This document shows, one piece after another, positions 52,467 to 64,000 of a stretch of 64,000 nt of DNA. Location: positions 8,883,808 to 8,947,807 of the forward strand of contig CM034110.1 of the NCBI GenBank assembly GCA_019914945.1, written 5' to 3'. Positions within the stretch are counted from its first letter, which is position 1. Every line of letters starts with the position of its first letter. The notes beneath the pieces were generated by a model. It worked only from the letters and a program-made list of their open reading frames with translations. It was not told the DNA's origin and ran no database searches. Position numbers and translations under genes: made by a program. The DNA comes from Typha latifolia. Taxonomy: Eukaryota; Streptophyta; Magnoliopsida; Poales; Typhaceae.

Positions 52467-54103
52467 ATGGAAGCCGCCGCGAGAACCTGCCACGTGGTCG
52501 CCATGCCCTACCCCGGCCGCGGCCACATCAACCCCATGCTAGTCCTCTCCCGCCTCCTCGCCGCACGCGGCGTCCGCGTCACGTGCGTCGTCACCGAGGA
52601 GTGGCTCGACCTCCTCGGCTCGTCTTCGCGGCCGCTTCCGAGCGAAGTCCGGCTTCTGACCATACCCAACGTCATCCCCTCCGAGAACGGCCGGGCCGCC
52701 GACTTCCCCGGCTTCCTCGATGCCGTCTTCACCAAAATGAGGGCACCGTTCGAGCAGTTCCTCGACCGGCTCGAGCCGCCGGCGTCGGCTATTGTAGCCG
52801 ACTCGTACCTTCCGTGGGCGGTGGAGGTTGGGAGTGAGAGGGGCATTCCGGTCTTCTCTCTCTTTACCATGGCCGCCGGGTTCTTCTCGGCGTTGTACCA
52901 TTTTCACCGGCTGCCCTTGCCAGTCGTCCGCCGCGTGTCGATCGAAGCGACAATAGGTATGCCCGTTGTCTTATCTATCTTCCATCTGATTTGATACCAG
53001 CACCGGTCGATAACTCTCGCGCTTATTCTTTTGTTGTCCGTATGTGGGTAGATTGAATAATTTTATCCCAGTTTTACCGGATAATATTTCTAATTGGTTA
53101 GAGATTACTAGAAACTCTGAATAAATGGCATGAATTTAATCGATTCTTGCATGAGTATAAGAAGATTTGTTTGCAGAAGTAGGTGTTCATATGATTTTGT
53201 TCTTCTGCAGAAGAAGATGAGTACTTGGAGCAATATATACCAGGAATCACGTCAATAAAGTTATCCGACATCCTGTCCATCTTATCCGCGCCGAGGCTGT
53301 TGCAAAGAGCTCTGGAAGCCTTCTCCTGGGTAAAGAAAGCCCAATGCATCCTCTTCACCTCCTTCTATGAGATTGAAGCAAGCGTAATAGATGCATTAAG
53401 AGCAGAGCTCCCATGTCCTGTGTACACTCTTGGTCCTTCAATTCCTTACGTGATGCTCAAAGAGGAGAATCCAGTGAGATCCATACCATCAAATGCTCAT
53501 CACCTGGACTACTTCAGTTGGTTAGACTCCCAACCTAACAACTCAGTGTTGTACGTCTCTCTGGGTAGCTTCCTCTCAGTGTCGCCGTCTCAGCTCGATG
53601 AGATCGCGATGGGCTTGTGCGCAAGTGAGACTAAGTTCTTGTGGGTTGCTCGCGGGGAGTCTTCTCGGATGCGAGAAATGGTTGGTGATATGGGCTTGGT
53701 TGTGCCGTGGTGTGACCAGTTGAGAACCTTGTGCCATCCTTCAGTGGGAGGCTTCCTTACTCACTGTGGCTGGAACTCGACGCTCGAGGCTGTGTTCGCA
53801 GGTGTGCCGATGCTTACGTTTCCTATATTTTGGGATCAGCCGCCCGACAGCCGACTTATAGTCGATGAATGGAAGGTTGGAATCAGTTTGAAGGAGAAGA
53901 CGGGGGAGGATAACATCGTCCGAAGAGAGGAGATTGCGGAGGTTGTGAAGAGGTTGATGGACTTGGACGGAACTGAAAGTAAGGAGTTGAGAAGAAGAGC
54001 TATGGAACTGCGAGAAGCTTCTCTTCGAACAATGGAAGAGGGTGGATCTTCGTATGCTAACCTCACTTCTTTTGTTAAATGTCTTGTAAACAAACAGCCA
54101 TGA
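52467..54103 (+). CDS. UDP-glycosyltransferase, UGT87-like
   Basis: Two exons: 52467-52956 and 53211-54103, totalling 1383 nt and 460 residues, with a phase 1 junction at ATIEEDEYLEQYIPG. Family 1 glycosyltransferases move sugar from UDP-sugar to small hydrophobic acceptors in the cytosol. The catalytic His20 is in PYPGRGHINPM and its Asp partner is probably D112 in VADSYLPWA. The PSPG donor-binding box spans WCDQLRTLCHPSVGGF, THCGWNSTLEAVFAGVPM, TFPIFWDQPPDSRLIV, with the key W, HCGWNS, E and DQ present. The sequence style (GRGHINPM, PFFEQ-like N-half, VVPWCDQ) fits the UGT87A group. The first exon is strongly GC-rich and the second is not, a gradient typical of monocots. The acceptor substrate cannot be read from sequence. 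Confidence 0.93.
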
Positions 54104-55029
54104 ATGGAAGAATGTAGTCTAAGTCTAAGAGACACCCCAGAAGTCCACTGTACTGAAATATCAATCAGTTAGATTGGTTGATGTTTCTTAATTTGCAATT
54201 CTTGGATTATATAGTATGGTTGCTAGTAATGTGTGTTCTTCTTCTTCATCTACGACTTGGTACTGGTTGGTATTTTAAGAACAAAAAAAAAATGCTATAT
54301 TTTGAAAATTTAATGGGTATTCATATAATAACCCAACATTTCAATTTGCAACAACATTTACTTGAATTACTTACCGCATACTATGGTATCTGACTGATTT
54401 CTTTTCGAACAGAAATCTGAAACAAAAATTTAGAAGTAGCTGTCCTGAAAAAAAGTCGTCAAAACAGATTATGCATCTGCAAGCCAAAAGTCATGAGATA
54501 ATGTTAGGGACAAATCTCTATATACAACTCTATTACCTTAACATGTGATGTTTTCGTTTGAAAATTTAGCTGATACACGCTATGATATCAATGAGATAAA
54601 ATTAAAATTCCGAACAACAAATGGAAGGGATGGGTTTCCCAGGGGAAAAAAAAATAATCAAAATTTGTGAGAAAAGAACTACGATCATCTCTGGAACTTA
54701 GTTTAACAGAAAGAGACTTTATTTTATCTCAAAATTTGTGATAGCAAAGGAAAAAACTGATCTATTTAGTAACAAGAAGTGCTTCAGTAAGTTTTAAGAA
54801 GAACAAAATAATGGAAAGAATAAAATATACGGTTCTTCTTAAAAGGAAAAATTACACTCCGGTTAATTCCAGATGATCATTCAATAGAATGCATGAGCAT
54901 TGGCATCTCAAACCCTAGCAGTAGCATCTAAATGAAGCACTTAAGAACAAATGCCTCAGATCCTTTGCTCAACTCCACTTCTCTACTGTAGGCAACCTCG
55001 TGATTGGTGATTTTAATGGGATGATTACG
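54104..55029. other. Convergent intergenic region
   Basis: The 3' flanks of the UGT (+) and cupin-like (-) genes meet here. The DNA is AT-rich with several A runs. No gene was recognised. Confidence 0.5.
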
Positions 55030-57323
55030 TCAGAGATCTTTCCAAACTTTATAATCAGTGTTTGAGCTGTTGGGGTTCATCTGAGTATCTTGACAACCCA
55101 AGAAAAAGGTAGACCGCACCCGATCTACGTTAATTAATGCATGAGCAGTTCCACTTGGGCTTGCAGCAATGGCAACCTCATCAACAGCAATGGTAACTTC
55201 TGCAAAGCCCTTATCCTTTACGTGATCATTCTCTAACTGCACATTATAAGATAGAGAAGTTTGTCATAAGAGAATAAGTTCCAATCCTTCTAACATAAAA
55301 GATTCACATCCAGCAAAGAAAACACTCTGATGTAAATGCAGCTTACTCTAAATTTTGTCTCTGCACCCCAGATGATGAAAGTTTCATTACAGCTGTGATG
55401 TCGGTGGTTTCCTCTCATGCCACCAGGACGGATCTGACCCAAATGCGCCAACGAACAATCAAGTGCTCCACCTGCAAATTAAGATCAATATTAATAGGGC
55501 ATCGATGCATATAAAGCCTCCACAAATGTCATTGCTGCATATTTTTGTAATTCTGCATAAGGGTGCGAGAAGGTCACAAAGGGGGAGAGACAAGGAAATA
55601 AATATATAGCAAAGGAATAAACATATTGAATCTTAAAGCTAGTCAGGCAACATATGTGACATTAGCTAATCCCAAAACCATCCAGTAGAAAAATGCTGAT
55701 GCTTGAACCAATCAGAAAACTATGAGATACTGGAGTTGTTTGACACACCTGGCATACTAATGGCAAGTCCTAAACAGGTGCTAAAAAGGCAGATGACTGA
55801 TTCAACAACAAACTGATCCAAAAAGAAGAAAACTGAAAAGGGGCTTACAGAGATCAGTTATTTCCTGTCACATATGAAGATGTATGACAATTGACAAGTG
55901 AATATCCAAACGGAAGGAAAGAAACTAGCCCAAAAACTTCAGGTTGATTTATATTGGGAACTCCACATAATAATAGATGTTTTTCTGGATATAATTATGG
56001 AGTGATCTTGTCAATGTGTCAAGAAACTACAATGAATACAAGCTAGGTATCCTGAGTAGTTGGTGATCATCAACAAAGCCCCACTATTAAATCTAGATTA
56101 AAAATCAAGACCAAGCAATTACTACCATGCACAGAAAATGTGAGTCAGCTAGACATAATGATGACAGGCAACCTCTCCCAATCATTGTTCAGCCTCAGAA
56201 CTGCAGAAGGAAAGCACATCTCATAATCTATCAAATGGCTAACTCAACCCAGCCCTAATTTAACAAAATCTGACAAAAAAGATACAATCTCCTTGATCCT
56301 TTTATGAAGCCTTCCAAGCTATCTGATGCTTTATACTCAACCTCACAGTCATTGCAGAGGATTTGATATGACTAAGGAACTTGACGTTTTGAAATCAAAT
56401 TACTGATTGTTATAATGCGTGCTTCTTACATACACCTAGAATAGTTGTAATCACTATCTCCTATCTTAAAACATACTTCTCTTTTTGAGTTCCCTTTACT
56501 CAGTCGCTTTCAAGCCTAGAGACCATCATCCAAGATTGCAAATTTTCTATCAAACCTAAAGAACTCTGAACAAATCCTAAGGCAACGAACAAGGTATACA
56601 AAATAAACAAACCAAACAACGTATCTTCAACTTACACTTGCATCTATCAAGAAATTCCATGGTATCAAATATTCACTTCTCACCACTAAATGCCACAGCC
56701 CACAGGTTCTGCAAGATGGAAAGGGACAAGGATCCTTTCCCTCCTCAATACCAAACTGCATCAATTTACCCACCCATAAGAAAGCACGGCAACCTTAACC
56801 GACGAGATAAACATGTCACCAAAATCCAAAACACCACAAAGACGTAAAAGAAAACCAACCCAAATCAGAATCCATCAATGCATTGCAGAAAAAGGCACCA
56901 AAATTCAAAAAAATATCACTTACCACGAATCCCCGCCTTCCTGGCCGCGGCCACGGGATCTAGCAGCCATCCCCTGTGATCCCTAGCAATCTGAGATGGG
57001 TACTCCACAGCGCTAAACCTAACCAAATTAGCGTCGGCATCAAAATCCCCTCCCCCCTCAGACCCACCCGTCACCGCGGCGGCGCCGCCGGAGAGGGAAG
57101 AGCGGAGGCGGGAGGAGGAGGAGGGAGAGAAGCGAAGGGACAGCCAGGTGAGGAGGATGAAGACAGAGAGGAGGAAGGGGAAAGCGGAGGGCTTCTTCAA
57201 GAAGATAGCGAGGGAGGAGAAGGAGGAGAAGGAAGGAGATTGATGTGGATTTGAAGGGTCGGGTAAGGAGATGGAAGGGTTAGAGTTTTGGGTTTGGAGG
57301 GAGAGTCTTCTAGGGTTCGCCAT
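55030..57323 (-). CDS. Membrane-anchored cupin-like protein
   Basis: Three exons: 57323-56924, 55471-55347 and 55236-55030, totalling 732 nt and 243 residues. The N-terminus is Ser/Pro-rich and polar, followed by one hydrophobic segment (about residues 46-64, FPFLLSVFILLTWLSL), so a type II signal anchor is likely. The C-terminal part looks like a single cupin barrel. Motif 1 is GGMRGNHRHHSCNETF (G, H-x-H, E) and motif 2 lies in ASPSGTAHALIN (P-x4-H). The His/Glu set could bind a metal. I do not recognise a named gene; it seems to be a conserved plant protein of unknown role. The start was chosen at MANPRRLSL; an upstream in-frame ATG at 57368 adds only leader-like sequence. Confidence 0.8.
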
Positions 57324-57802
57324 TTTGTGCGCGGAGGAGATCAAAGTGGGAATGGCATCTTTTAACACTGCGATTTACTCTACCGCAGTGCGTGGGGTTA
57401 TGAGGTGGGTTTGGTTGGGGAAAGAAGGCAAAAGGAGGTTGGCAATGGCGTTGAGCGGAGGAGGGTTCTTTTCGGGTTTCGGATTTTTCACCAGTTTTAC
57501 CAGAGAAATTTAGAAAATTACAATTTACTCCCCACAATTCACACCCGATATTTTCACCAGTTTACCAGAGAGATTTATAAATTACAATTTAGTCCACACA
57601 ATTTTTTTTGATCAATTTACAGTTTACACCATATGTTTTCATCTGTTTAAATTTTATTATCAAACTACAACCATCCGAACCAAAGTCGATGGAATGGTAC
57701 ACATAAATCCAACATTTCCTCTCCTTTTTTTTCCTTAATTTTTTAAAGTGATTTTGAAAATAATTATTATTTGAAACTAAATTATATTAAGAATTTACAG
57801 GT
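57324..57802. repeat. Cupin-gene upstream region with a degenerate tandem repeat
   Basis: 57483-57538 and 57550-57603 are two copies of a unit reading TTTTCACCAGTTT(T)ACCAGAGA followed by AATTACAATTTA. They are spaced about 67 bp apart. The rest of the interval is AT-rich and without a recognised gene. Confidence 0.75.
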
Positions 57803-57809
57803 AAAAAAA
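57803..57809 (-). terminator. RNA polymerase III terminator of tRNA-Trp
   Basis: A run of seven T on the minus strand begins about 20 nt after the tRNA 3' end, the standard Pol III stop signal. Confidence 0.75.
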
Positions 57810-57829
57810 GAAGGGAATTACAGGGGATT

Positions 57830-57901
57830 TGAACCCGACGTGAATCGAACACGCAACCTTCTGATCTGGAGTCAGACGCGCTACCATTGCGCCACGGATC
57901 C
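57830..57901 (-). tRNA. tRNA-Trp (anticodon CCA)
   Basis: A 72-nt cloverleaf without intron. The acceptor stem is GGATCCG with CGGGTTC (two G-U pairs), and the discriminator is A. The D arm is GCGC-AATGGTA-GCGC, the anticodon arm is TCTGA-CTCCAGA-TCAGA, and the T arm GCGTG-TTCGATT-CACGT contains the TTCGA B-box core. The anticodon CCA decodes tryptophan, and the sequence agrees with the nuclear plant tRNA-Trp. Confidence 0.97.
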
Positions 57902-58333
57902 CTTGATGGTAGGAATTATTTATTATCTAATAGTTAATCATTAATTTTAAAGATTTATAATTTCCATAAAGATGGAAGAAGCTTTGAAAACCTACGGCTG
58001 TTTGATATTTCCTCCATCTGCATCAATGGATCATTGAAAAATTCCATAGCAAAAACCAGCATCTAAGAAGCTTAGAATAAATTACTTCAACAACCAGTTT
58101 GCACCTCTGAGCAACATACAGCATCATAATTTTGACTCGTATCAAATATAAAATTGGTTTACTGTTTGCATCATAAAGATATCATTCACCCACAATTACA
58201 AGTAGCTTAAATTGCTACGCAGGAGATTTACTTAATAGCATAGGGTCGAACACCGAGATGCAATAGTCCTAATTTCCTATTCTGTTAATCTCACTAACTA
58301 CTGGTATATGCCCATTTGATCACTAACCAGCAA
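57902..58333. other. Spacer between tRNA-Trp and the LRR gene
   Basis: About 430 bp of AT-rich DNA that includes the likely 3' UTR of the LRR gene and the upstream side of the tRNA. Nothing else was recognised. Confidence 0.5.
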
Positions 58334-60583
58334 CTAGCAGTTCGTATCATATAGTGCAAGCCCTTGTAATTCTGGACCTTCCAGACGGGGATTGTTCTCA
58401 AAGCTGCACGGTGAAGAAAGACGAGATGGTTGTTAGTTCAGGGCAACTGGGAGAAAAGGCTTGTAACTGCCACTTAAGGATTTATCAAACAAGGATGAGA
58501 ATGCCACAAGCAAGAACAAATACTAGGTTGATGCACTCAAAAATCTGAAAATGTGTTCTGATCTTTATTACATGCATGACAAATTAAATAGATTTGCAAG
58601 CATTCCTTATGAAAAGATAAATTGAACAATCTTTGTAAAGCATACAGCAGGCAACTACACAAGATGTTAAATTAACTGCACCAAGGATGAAGATAATTGA
58701 ATGTACACTGTTTTCTGTAATATCATCTCTATATGATCAAGAAAGGAAAAAGAAACCCAGATTGAGGCATCAATTGGTACATATAAACACCTCTAGTTTT
58801 CTAGCAAATCTTCATCTCAAATAAAACTTTTAACAGAACCTCTACCAATAAAGTTAATAAAAATAACTTGAGCTTAAGGAAAAGAACAAAAAAGAAACTA
58901 TATAGATGACAAGCAGATTTTGAGATTGTTGGCAACCTCTAGTATTTCACTGGTTCAATGACATACAGTGGACTATGAAACTGGAGAAAGGCGTCTACTA
59001 ACTTAGAATACTGCATAAAATCAGTTGATAGAAATTACTTGTTCAAAGGGATGTTTTCGAAAGGCCCAGAGGTGGGAATTGTTCCACAAAGGTTGTTGTC
59101 TGAGACATCTCTGAACGCACAAAGCCACAAACAAGTAATCATTTTTCTTAGCATGAAATACATATAGCAAATAGGAAATACTTAACATGAACAATTTAGG
59201 CACACTTACACAACTTTGAGACTTGAAATTCCAGCAAGTTCCCTTGGGATTGGTCCAGTCAACTGATTGTTATTCAGTCGCCTAGTAAAGCATAACAATA
59301 TGTTAGTAAAGTAATAAAGTACACGACAACAAAGCAATATGTTACCCTAGCTCATAGACTATAAATAATACTAATCCACAATGTAGTGCAATGGGTGGAC
59401 TAAAGACTAGAATTGGAGATATCGAGGTGATTAGGATACAGTTTAATATTCTCCTGCCTGGCTAAACACTAGCACTTCACAAAGATGATAAACTAGCTGC
59501 AATTCAGCAAACTGTCTGAAAAGTGTGGAATTTTCATAAGCAGCTAAAGAAGAGGTAGATTTCCAGACAAAAGTGGAACCTCAAAACTGACTGCTGCCAA
59601 TCACTGCAATCATAATATTATCATATATCATTCGGAAAAGAAAAGGCTAGAACATGAACTCACAAGAACACGAGTGACTTCAGTTTCCCTAGTGTTAGAG
59701 GTATAATCCCCGAAATGTTATTCTTATACAAGTCCAGGCTAATCAGATTCTTGAGATTACCAAGCTCTGCTGGGATTGTCCCTTGAATATTGTTTTTGTA
59801 AAGTTCCCTGTGCCAGTAGCCAAAGAGTCAGAAGGTGAAATGGTCAAGATATCCTACAAAATGTAAGACCGAAAAAGTAACCAAAAAGCAACTCAGGAGA
59901 GCTTACAGATATTGCAAATGTTCAAGTTTTCCAAGCTCAGATACCAAATGACCAGATAAGTTCAAATTGCCAAGGTCCCTATACAAGAACAAGAGTAACC
60001 ACACACTAATGTATGTATCAGAGAAGTTGTGCAAAGTTATACAACATATGACATTATCTCAGAAAATGTATATTTATACTTTTATTACTCATTCCAATCT
60101 ATATGTAGATCATCTAATGTAATTTAAACATAAAGCATTCAACATTTGATAATTTAATCAAGCTCAAGAACTAAACTATTGCAACATCCCACATTGATCA
60201 ATTTAAGGTTTAAATCATTATTTTCTCCTTCTTCTCTTCTTCTTTTCTCCCCCTTGTCTGTTACTTCAATTTGATGCTTCCGCTTCCTCAAATCAAAACT
60301 CTCATAACCCTCGAAAGAAGCCGAACTGGGAATAAAGAGTGAGCAAGGAGGAGAAGGCTTACAGCCGGGTGACGCGGTTTTCCTGATCGCAGGTGACGTG
60401 GAACCAGGTGCAGGGGTTGACGAGGGTTGGATCCCAGCTCTGGAGAACGCCACCGGGGTCGGAGAGGCTCTGGCGGAGTGCGGAGAGAGCGTCACCCTCA
60501 GTGTTGGCCGACACTGGCGCCGTCGAGACGAGGATGAGGAGTAGAAGTGCCAGGGTTAGGGTTAGCGCTCCGGCGAGAGCCAT
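58334..60583 (-). CDS. Small secreted leucine-rich-repeat protein, SERK-ectodomain-like
   Basis: Six exons: 60583-60363, 59978-59907, 59807-59664, 59281-59210, 59110-59039 and 58403-58334, totalling 651 nt and 216 residues. Residues 1-26 are a signal peptide. An LRR N-terminal cap follows ([24 protein letters not shown]). About five plant LRRs come next ([36 protein letters not shown]), encoded by 72-nt or double-length exons. The last exon encodes the C-terminal cap, [16 protein letters not shown] with a final Cys. Without that 70-nt exon, 635 bp away, the frame ends early at a stop just inside the intron. There is no transmembrane or kinase part. Relatives (the LRR1/LRP group) are apoplastic or membrane-associated proteins in defence-related signalling; this is by homology. 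Confidence 0.92.
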
Positions 60584-61077
60584 GGATTTTTCTCGGCGAG
60601 GTCGATTAGAGAAAAGTTGGCTTGAGTTGGGTGTATACTATCTCACCTATAACTATCTTTTCTTTTGGGAATTTTTTTTCATTTCTCACATTAAATTATT
60701 TGCTTTTGGTTTACAGTTTACACCCTATATTTTCACTATTATTAGTTTGACCCTTGCCTTTTCCATTTCACACCCTAAAAATGCTCATTCAGACATTCAC
60801 GCATTGATGAAAGGAGGCGATTTGCAAGTAGGACCTCCTTTTCAATGTTAATTGTTCCATGTTCCTAACTTTGTTCTGCTTTGTTTCCCCCTGTAATGAG
60901 TATAGGTGGGAAGGATTACTATAGAGTTGCAAATATCATATGAATTATGATAAGCATAACAATATATTTACACATATAGAGTCTACTGTGATCCAACCTG
61001 CTCCGAATTATGATAACAAATCTAGAGTCTACTATGATCTTACCAACATATTTACATCAGGGAAGTCCCTTAAAACT
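60584..61077. other. LRR promoter and MYB-CC 3' flank
   Basis: This AT-rich spacer contains TTTACAGTTTACACCCTATA at about 60710-60730, a word that recurs near other gene starts here. No gene was recognised. Confidence 0.5.
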
Positions 61078-63446
61078 CTAATTTTGGAAGCCATTTCTAT
61101 TACAATTAGCAGTGGTAGCATCAAGCAAAAATTTAGACTGCTCCTCTCTATCATCACTATCTTCTTTAAACTCTACTCCGATGCCGAGTCCACTGCTACC
61201 TCTATTCCTTTCATACAGTTTGCTACCTGGCTGATCGATAGAGTCAGGCTTGAGGTCCAGTTGAGATGCTTCATGGGCCGTCTCCGGTGACTGATCAGCA
61301 GTCCTTGGTTTCTTGAGGGAAGAAGCAGCGCCATCGAGGCGGTCTTGTGAGTTCATTGTGGAATAAGAAGGAATCTGCTTCTCGGATACATCGAGGGTGG
61401 TGCCATCAAGCTTCTGCTGTTCCTCAATGATCTTCTGTAGATACCTCCCTTGTGCTTCAATTCTTAATTGCAACTGTCTTTGCACCTGAAAGCCAAGAAT
61501 GGAGATCATGGATTTGCACACAAGTTGATGAGCTTATGTTATTCTGACGTTATAAAAGCTATATCTTACCTTAGAAATTATACGAGTGACAAAAAAATGG
61601 CTAGTTAAGAGAAAGCAAACCTCGAGCTGTTCTTGAAGACGCTTCTGAACCTCCATTTGCATTTTCAGAGCTTCATCAACTTGTATTCCTCTGAAAAATG
61701 ACATGAATCTTTGCAAAGTTAAATTTCATTGTTTACACTATGCTGCATCCAATATAGATATTAAAGGCAGGATGGACTCTCATGGAGCAAAAGGTAGAAT
61801 AAAAACTGCAATCTCATCTGCAATCGTTTGCCACAATGGCTGCAAAGAACAGCCATATCACCAAGAAACAATCTCGAACACTGGAGATTGCACAAAATTG
61901 CTCCTCCAAAAACGTTAGAAGGAAAGATTTATCCATTCACATATTTTGCATGAATTCTGAACCATAAAGCAGTAAAATAACAAATCCTTTACTTACGCTG
62001 CAGACTCCATGCTAGGGAGGACACCACCAGAATCTCTCTTATCATCTTTTTGACCTACAAGGAGTATTACCTTCAGTATAAACTGGCATGTTCATTGAAC
62101 TCTTAACAGTTTAAAGGATCGAGAGCGAACAATGTAACAAGCAAGCACTTCCGGAAGCATATATCAAATACTAGAGACTGGGCCTTTACCATCCGCAGGA
62201 GACTCGGGTAGATACTTAGCAAGGCGGTATTTCTACATAACCATCACAACAGATCTGGTAAGCACCAATTAAAGAGCTACTATGAAACTATTGTCTATCC
62301 ACAACAAAAGCAATAGGCTTTACCTGCAAATGGCTTTTGACATGATAGATTGTAATCCCTGGTACACCCATTACTCTGAGAACTCCTTTAGGTGTTGCTC
62401 CTGAAACCATATTCAGAGAAAAAATATATATAAGAAATATTTTTCTGAGTTATTGGAATCCCAAAATAACTATACAGAAGACCCAACAACCCTCAGCCTT
62501 ATGACCATGACATATACGTGGAGGTAAGTAAAGGCTCTGTTGTTGTTCTTAGCGTGGCTATTATACTCTTGTAGTTGTCTTACTGCACTTTGTTGAATCA
62601 TCAACTATTCAAGAGGATAACCACAATCTGTTATTAATCAAAGAAACAATAAGAGCTCACATCAAACTCAAACTTAAATTCAAGATTTCCTGCTTCCGTC
62701 CAAACAGGTAGTCCTATCCTAAAACAGATATGTAATAACTTTCAGAAAATGAACAATTATTTTAAGCTACAGATAAGGTATTCCTGATGCAACTCATCAA
62801 GATTCTGATGGAACACAAGCATAATTTGCTTTCTGAAACAAGGAAATATATATACACATGATTATGATATGCTGAGAACAGCCCCTTTGTTATTTAGGAC
62901 AACAGTTCTACACTACTTGCAATGGCAGTTTTGCATCAATTCACTACAGGACCAACCACATGTCTTTTAACTGCCAAGAACATTAATTATCTCCAACTAA
63001 TGTAGTCGTGCCTCTTCTCATTCATCAAAGGACACTTCACAGGGTAAAATAAGCTAACTTGGACTTGTTACATAGCTATGCAACAGCTAAAGTGAGAAAC
63101 ATCAGAAATTTGTCATTTTCAAGAGAACTGTAATAGAAAGAATATCTGAATACCACTACAATGATAAGCATAAACAATTTTCCAAATGGTTTTATCAAGT
63201 TCAAGCACCACAACAATCACTGAAAAGAAAATACCCACTATCTGGTCCACCAAGTTGGGTGATGGCATCAACAAAGCGGTCATGAAGATCTGAAGTCCAT
63301 CGAAGTCGTTGTCTTCCGCTTCCTACCGAATTAGGTAAAGTGCTTACATGGGATGTCCCCAAAGCTCCAACACTGCCATGTTGCTCACCGCCTTGAGCCT
63401 TGTGGGGGACCAATGGGAGAGTTGAAAATTTCTTAGAATGGTACAT
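61078..63446 (-). CDS. MYB-CC (PHR1-like) transcription factor
   Basis: Six coding exons: 63446-63239, 62400-62324, 62232-62190, 62054-61997, 61690-61621 and 61485-61078, totalling 864 nt and 287 residues. The single GARP-type MYB repeat is at about residues 47-100 (RQRLRWTSDLHDRFVDAITQLGG, ATPKGVLRVMGVPGITIYHV, KSHLQKYRL). The MYB-CC coiled coil follows at about 128-175 (VDEALKMQMEVQKRLQEQLE, VQRQLQLRIEAQGRYLQKII). Both together define the family of PHR1, PHL and MYR factors, several of which bind P1BS elements in phosphate-starvation genes. The C-terminus is Ser/Asp-rich without a known domain. A splice acceptor just before the ATG (TTGTTGCAG at about 63465) means the leader is spliced. Which PHL subgroup it belongs to cannot be settled by eye. 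Confidence 0.92.
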
Positions 63447-64000
63447 GATGACGGTGCTGCAACAACATCATACGCAGAGAAATTGTTGGACACAAGAAGT
63501 TAACTAAAACATCAACGGGCACAAATCAAAGCGGCACTGGAAGTAATTACCATAAATGAAACCAGCTGAATCAAGTTATAGTACCCTCAAGAAATTTGGT
63601 ATAACCTTATCTCTGATGACATTATTCATGGCCAACTAGTTATCCAGTCACTCTAGTTCCAAATGATTCCTGATCAATTAAGTTGCCATAGAATGGAAAT
63701 CATGTATCTCTTCTGAAGAGGAAGTAACATTAAATTACAACTAACTCAAGTATCTGAAGCAAAATTAAAATACTACAGACGGAGACTTTAAACGCCACAG
63801 AGTGGAGATAACCATACAAAACGAAGTTAAGAGCAAAGGAATAAACTAAAACCTAATCAAAGCCATGGCAATTCAGAAACGATACTATCAACCTAGAATC
63901 GCCCCCAAATTAACCATCCAAAACAACCGAATCCACATAGTTACATTATAATAACAATATAAACATAGAGACAGCAATCACAAACCACTGCATCATAGAA
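63447..64000 (-). other. 5' leader intron of the MYB-CC gene, running to the window edge
   Basis: Upstream of the splice acceptor near 63465 the sequence is AT-rich and has no coding frame. The non-coding first exon was not located and may lie near or beyond the right edge. Confidence 0.4.

Noticed and set aside
60393..60851. 152-codon plus-strand frame
   Set aside because: It is antisense to the first LRR exon and then runs into AT-rich leader sequence; the opposite strand carries the signal peptide and LRR cap.

Overview
This window is plant nuclear DNA. The genes are split by short AT-rich introns with GT/AG borders, several have introns in the 5' leader, and the families are those of land plants (GAMYB with a miR159 site, NAC, MYB-CC, ARAD-type GT47, UGT87-type glucosyltransferase, DUF295 F-box). 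Some first exons are very GC-rich (the UDP-glycosyltransferase, the Kazal-like gene, the GFAT first exon), while introns and intergenic DNA are AT-rich. This suggests a monocot, probably a non-grass commelinid such as a banana or ginger relative; that placement is inference. Exon models were assembled by hand from reading frame, splice-site consensus and family knowledge. No transcript data were used.

Layout, left to right: a partial acidic membrane-anchored plant protein (-, runs off the left edge); a VPS38/UVRAG-like PI3-kinase complex subunit (-); a GAMYB transcription factor (-) with a miR159 target; a short divergent NAC factor (+); an ARAD1-like arabinosyltransferase (+); glutamine:fructose-6-phosphate amidotransferase (-); a small Kazal-like secreted protein (-); a DHHC protein S-acyltransferase (+). 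Next comes a graveyard at about 32.1-34.3 kb: fragments of the kinase-like gene, a rearranged partial copy of the DHHC gene, and an F-box/DUF295 gene broken by three +1 shifts. It is followed by a kinase-like protein with a 7-nt first coding segment (-); a 3.7-kb gene-poor stretch; a ZRF1/zuotin-type DnaJ-SANT protein (-); calmodulin (-); a UGT87-type glycosyltransferase (+); a membrane-anchored cupin-like protein (-); tRNA-Trp(CCA) (-); a secreted SERK-like LRR protein (-); and a MYB-CC (PHR-like) factor (-) whose leader reaches the right edge.

The genes are independent transcription units, not an operon or cluster. I found no evidence for a dedicated new system. The observations most worth checking are the composite gene-fragment block at 32.1-33.0 kb, the triple-frameshift F-box gene, the in-frame 78-nt last intron of GAMYB, the tiny first coding exon of the kinase-like gene, and several local duplications.
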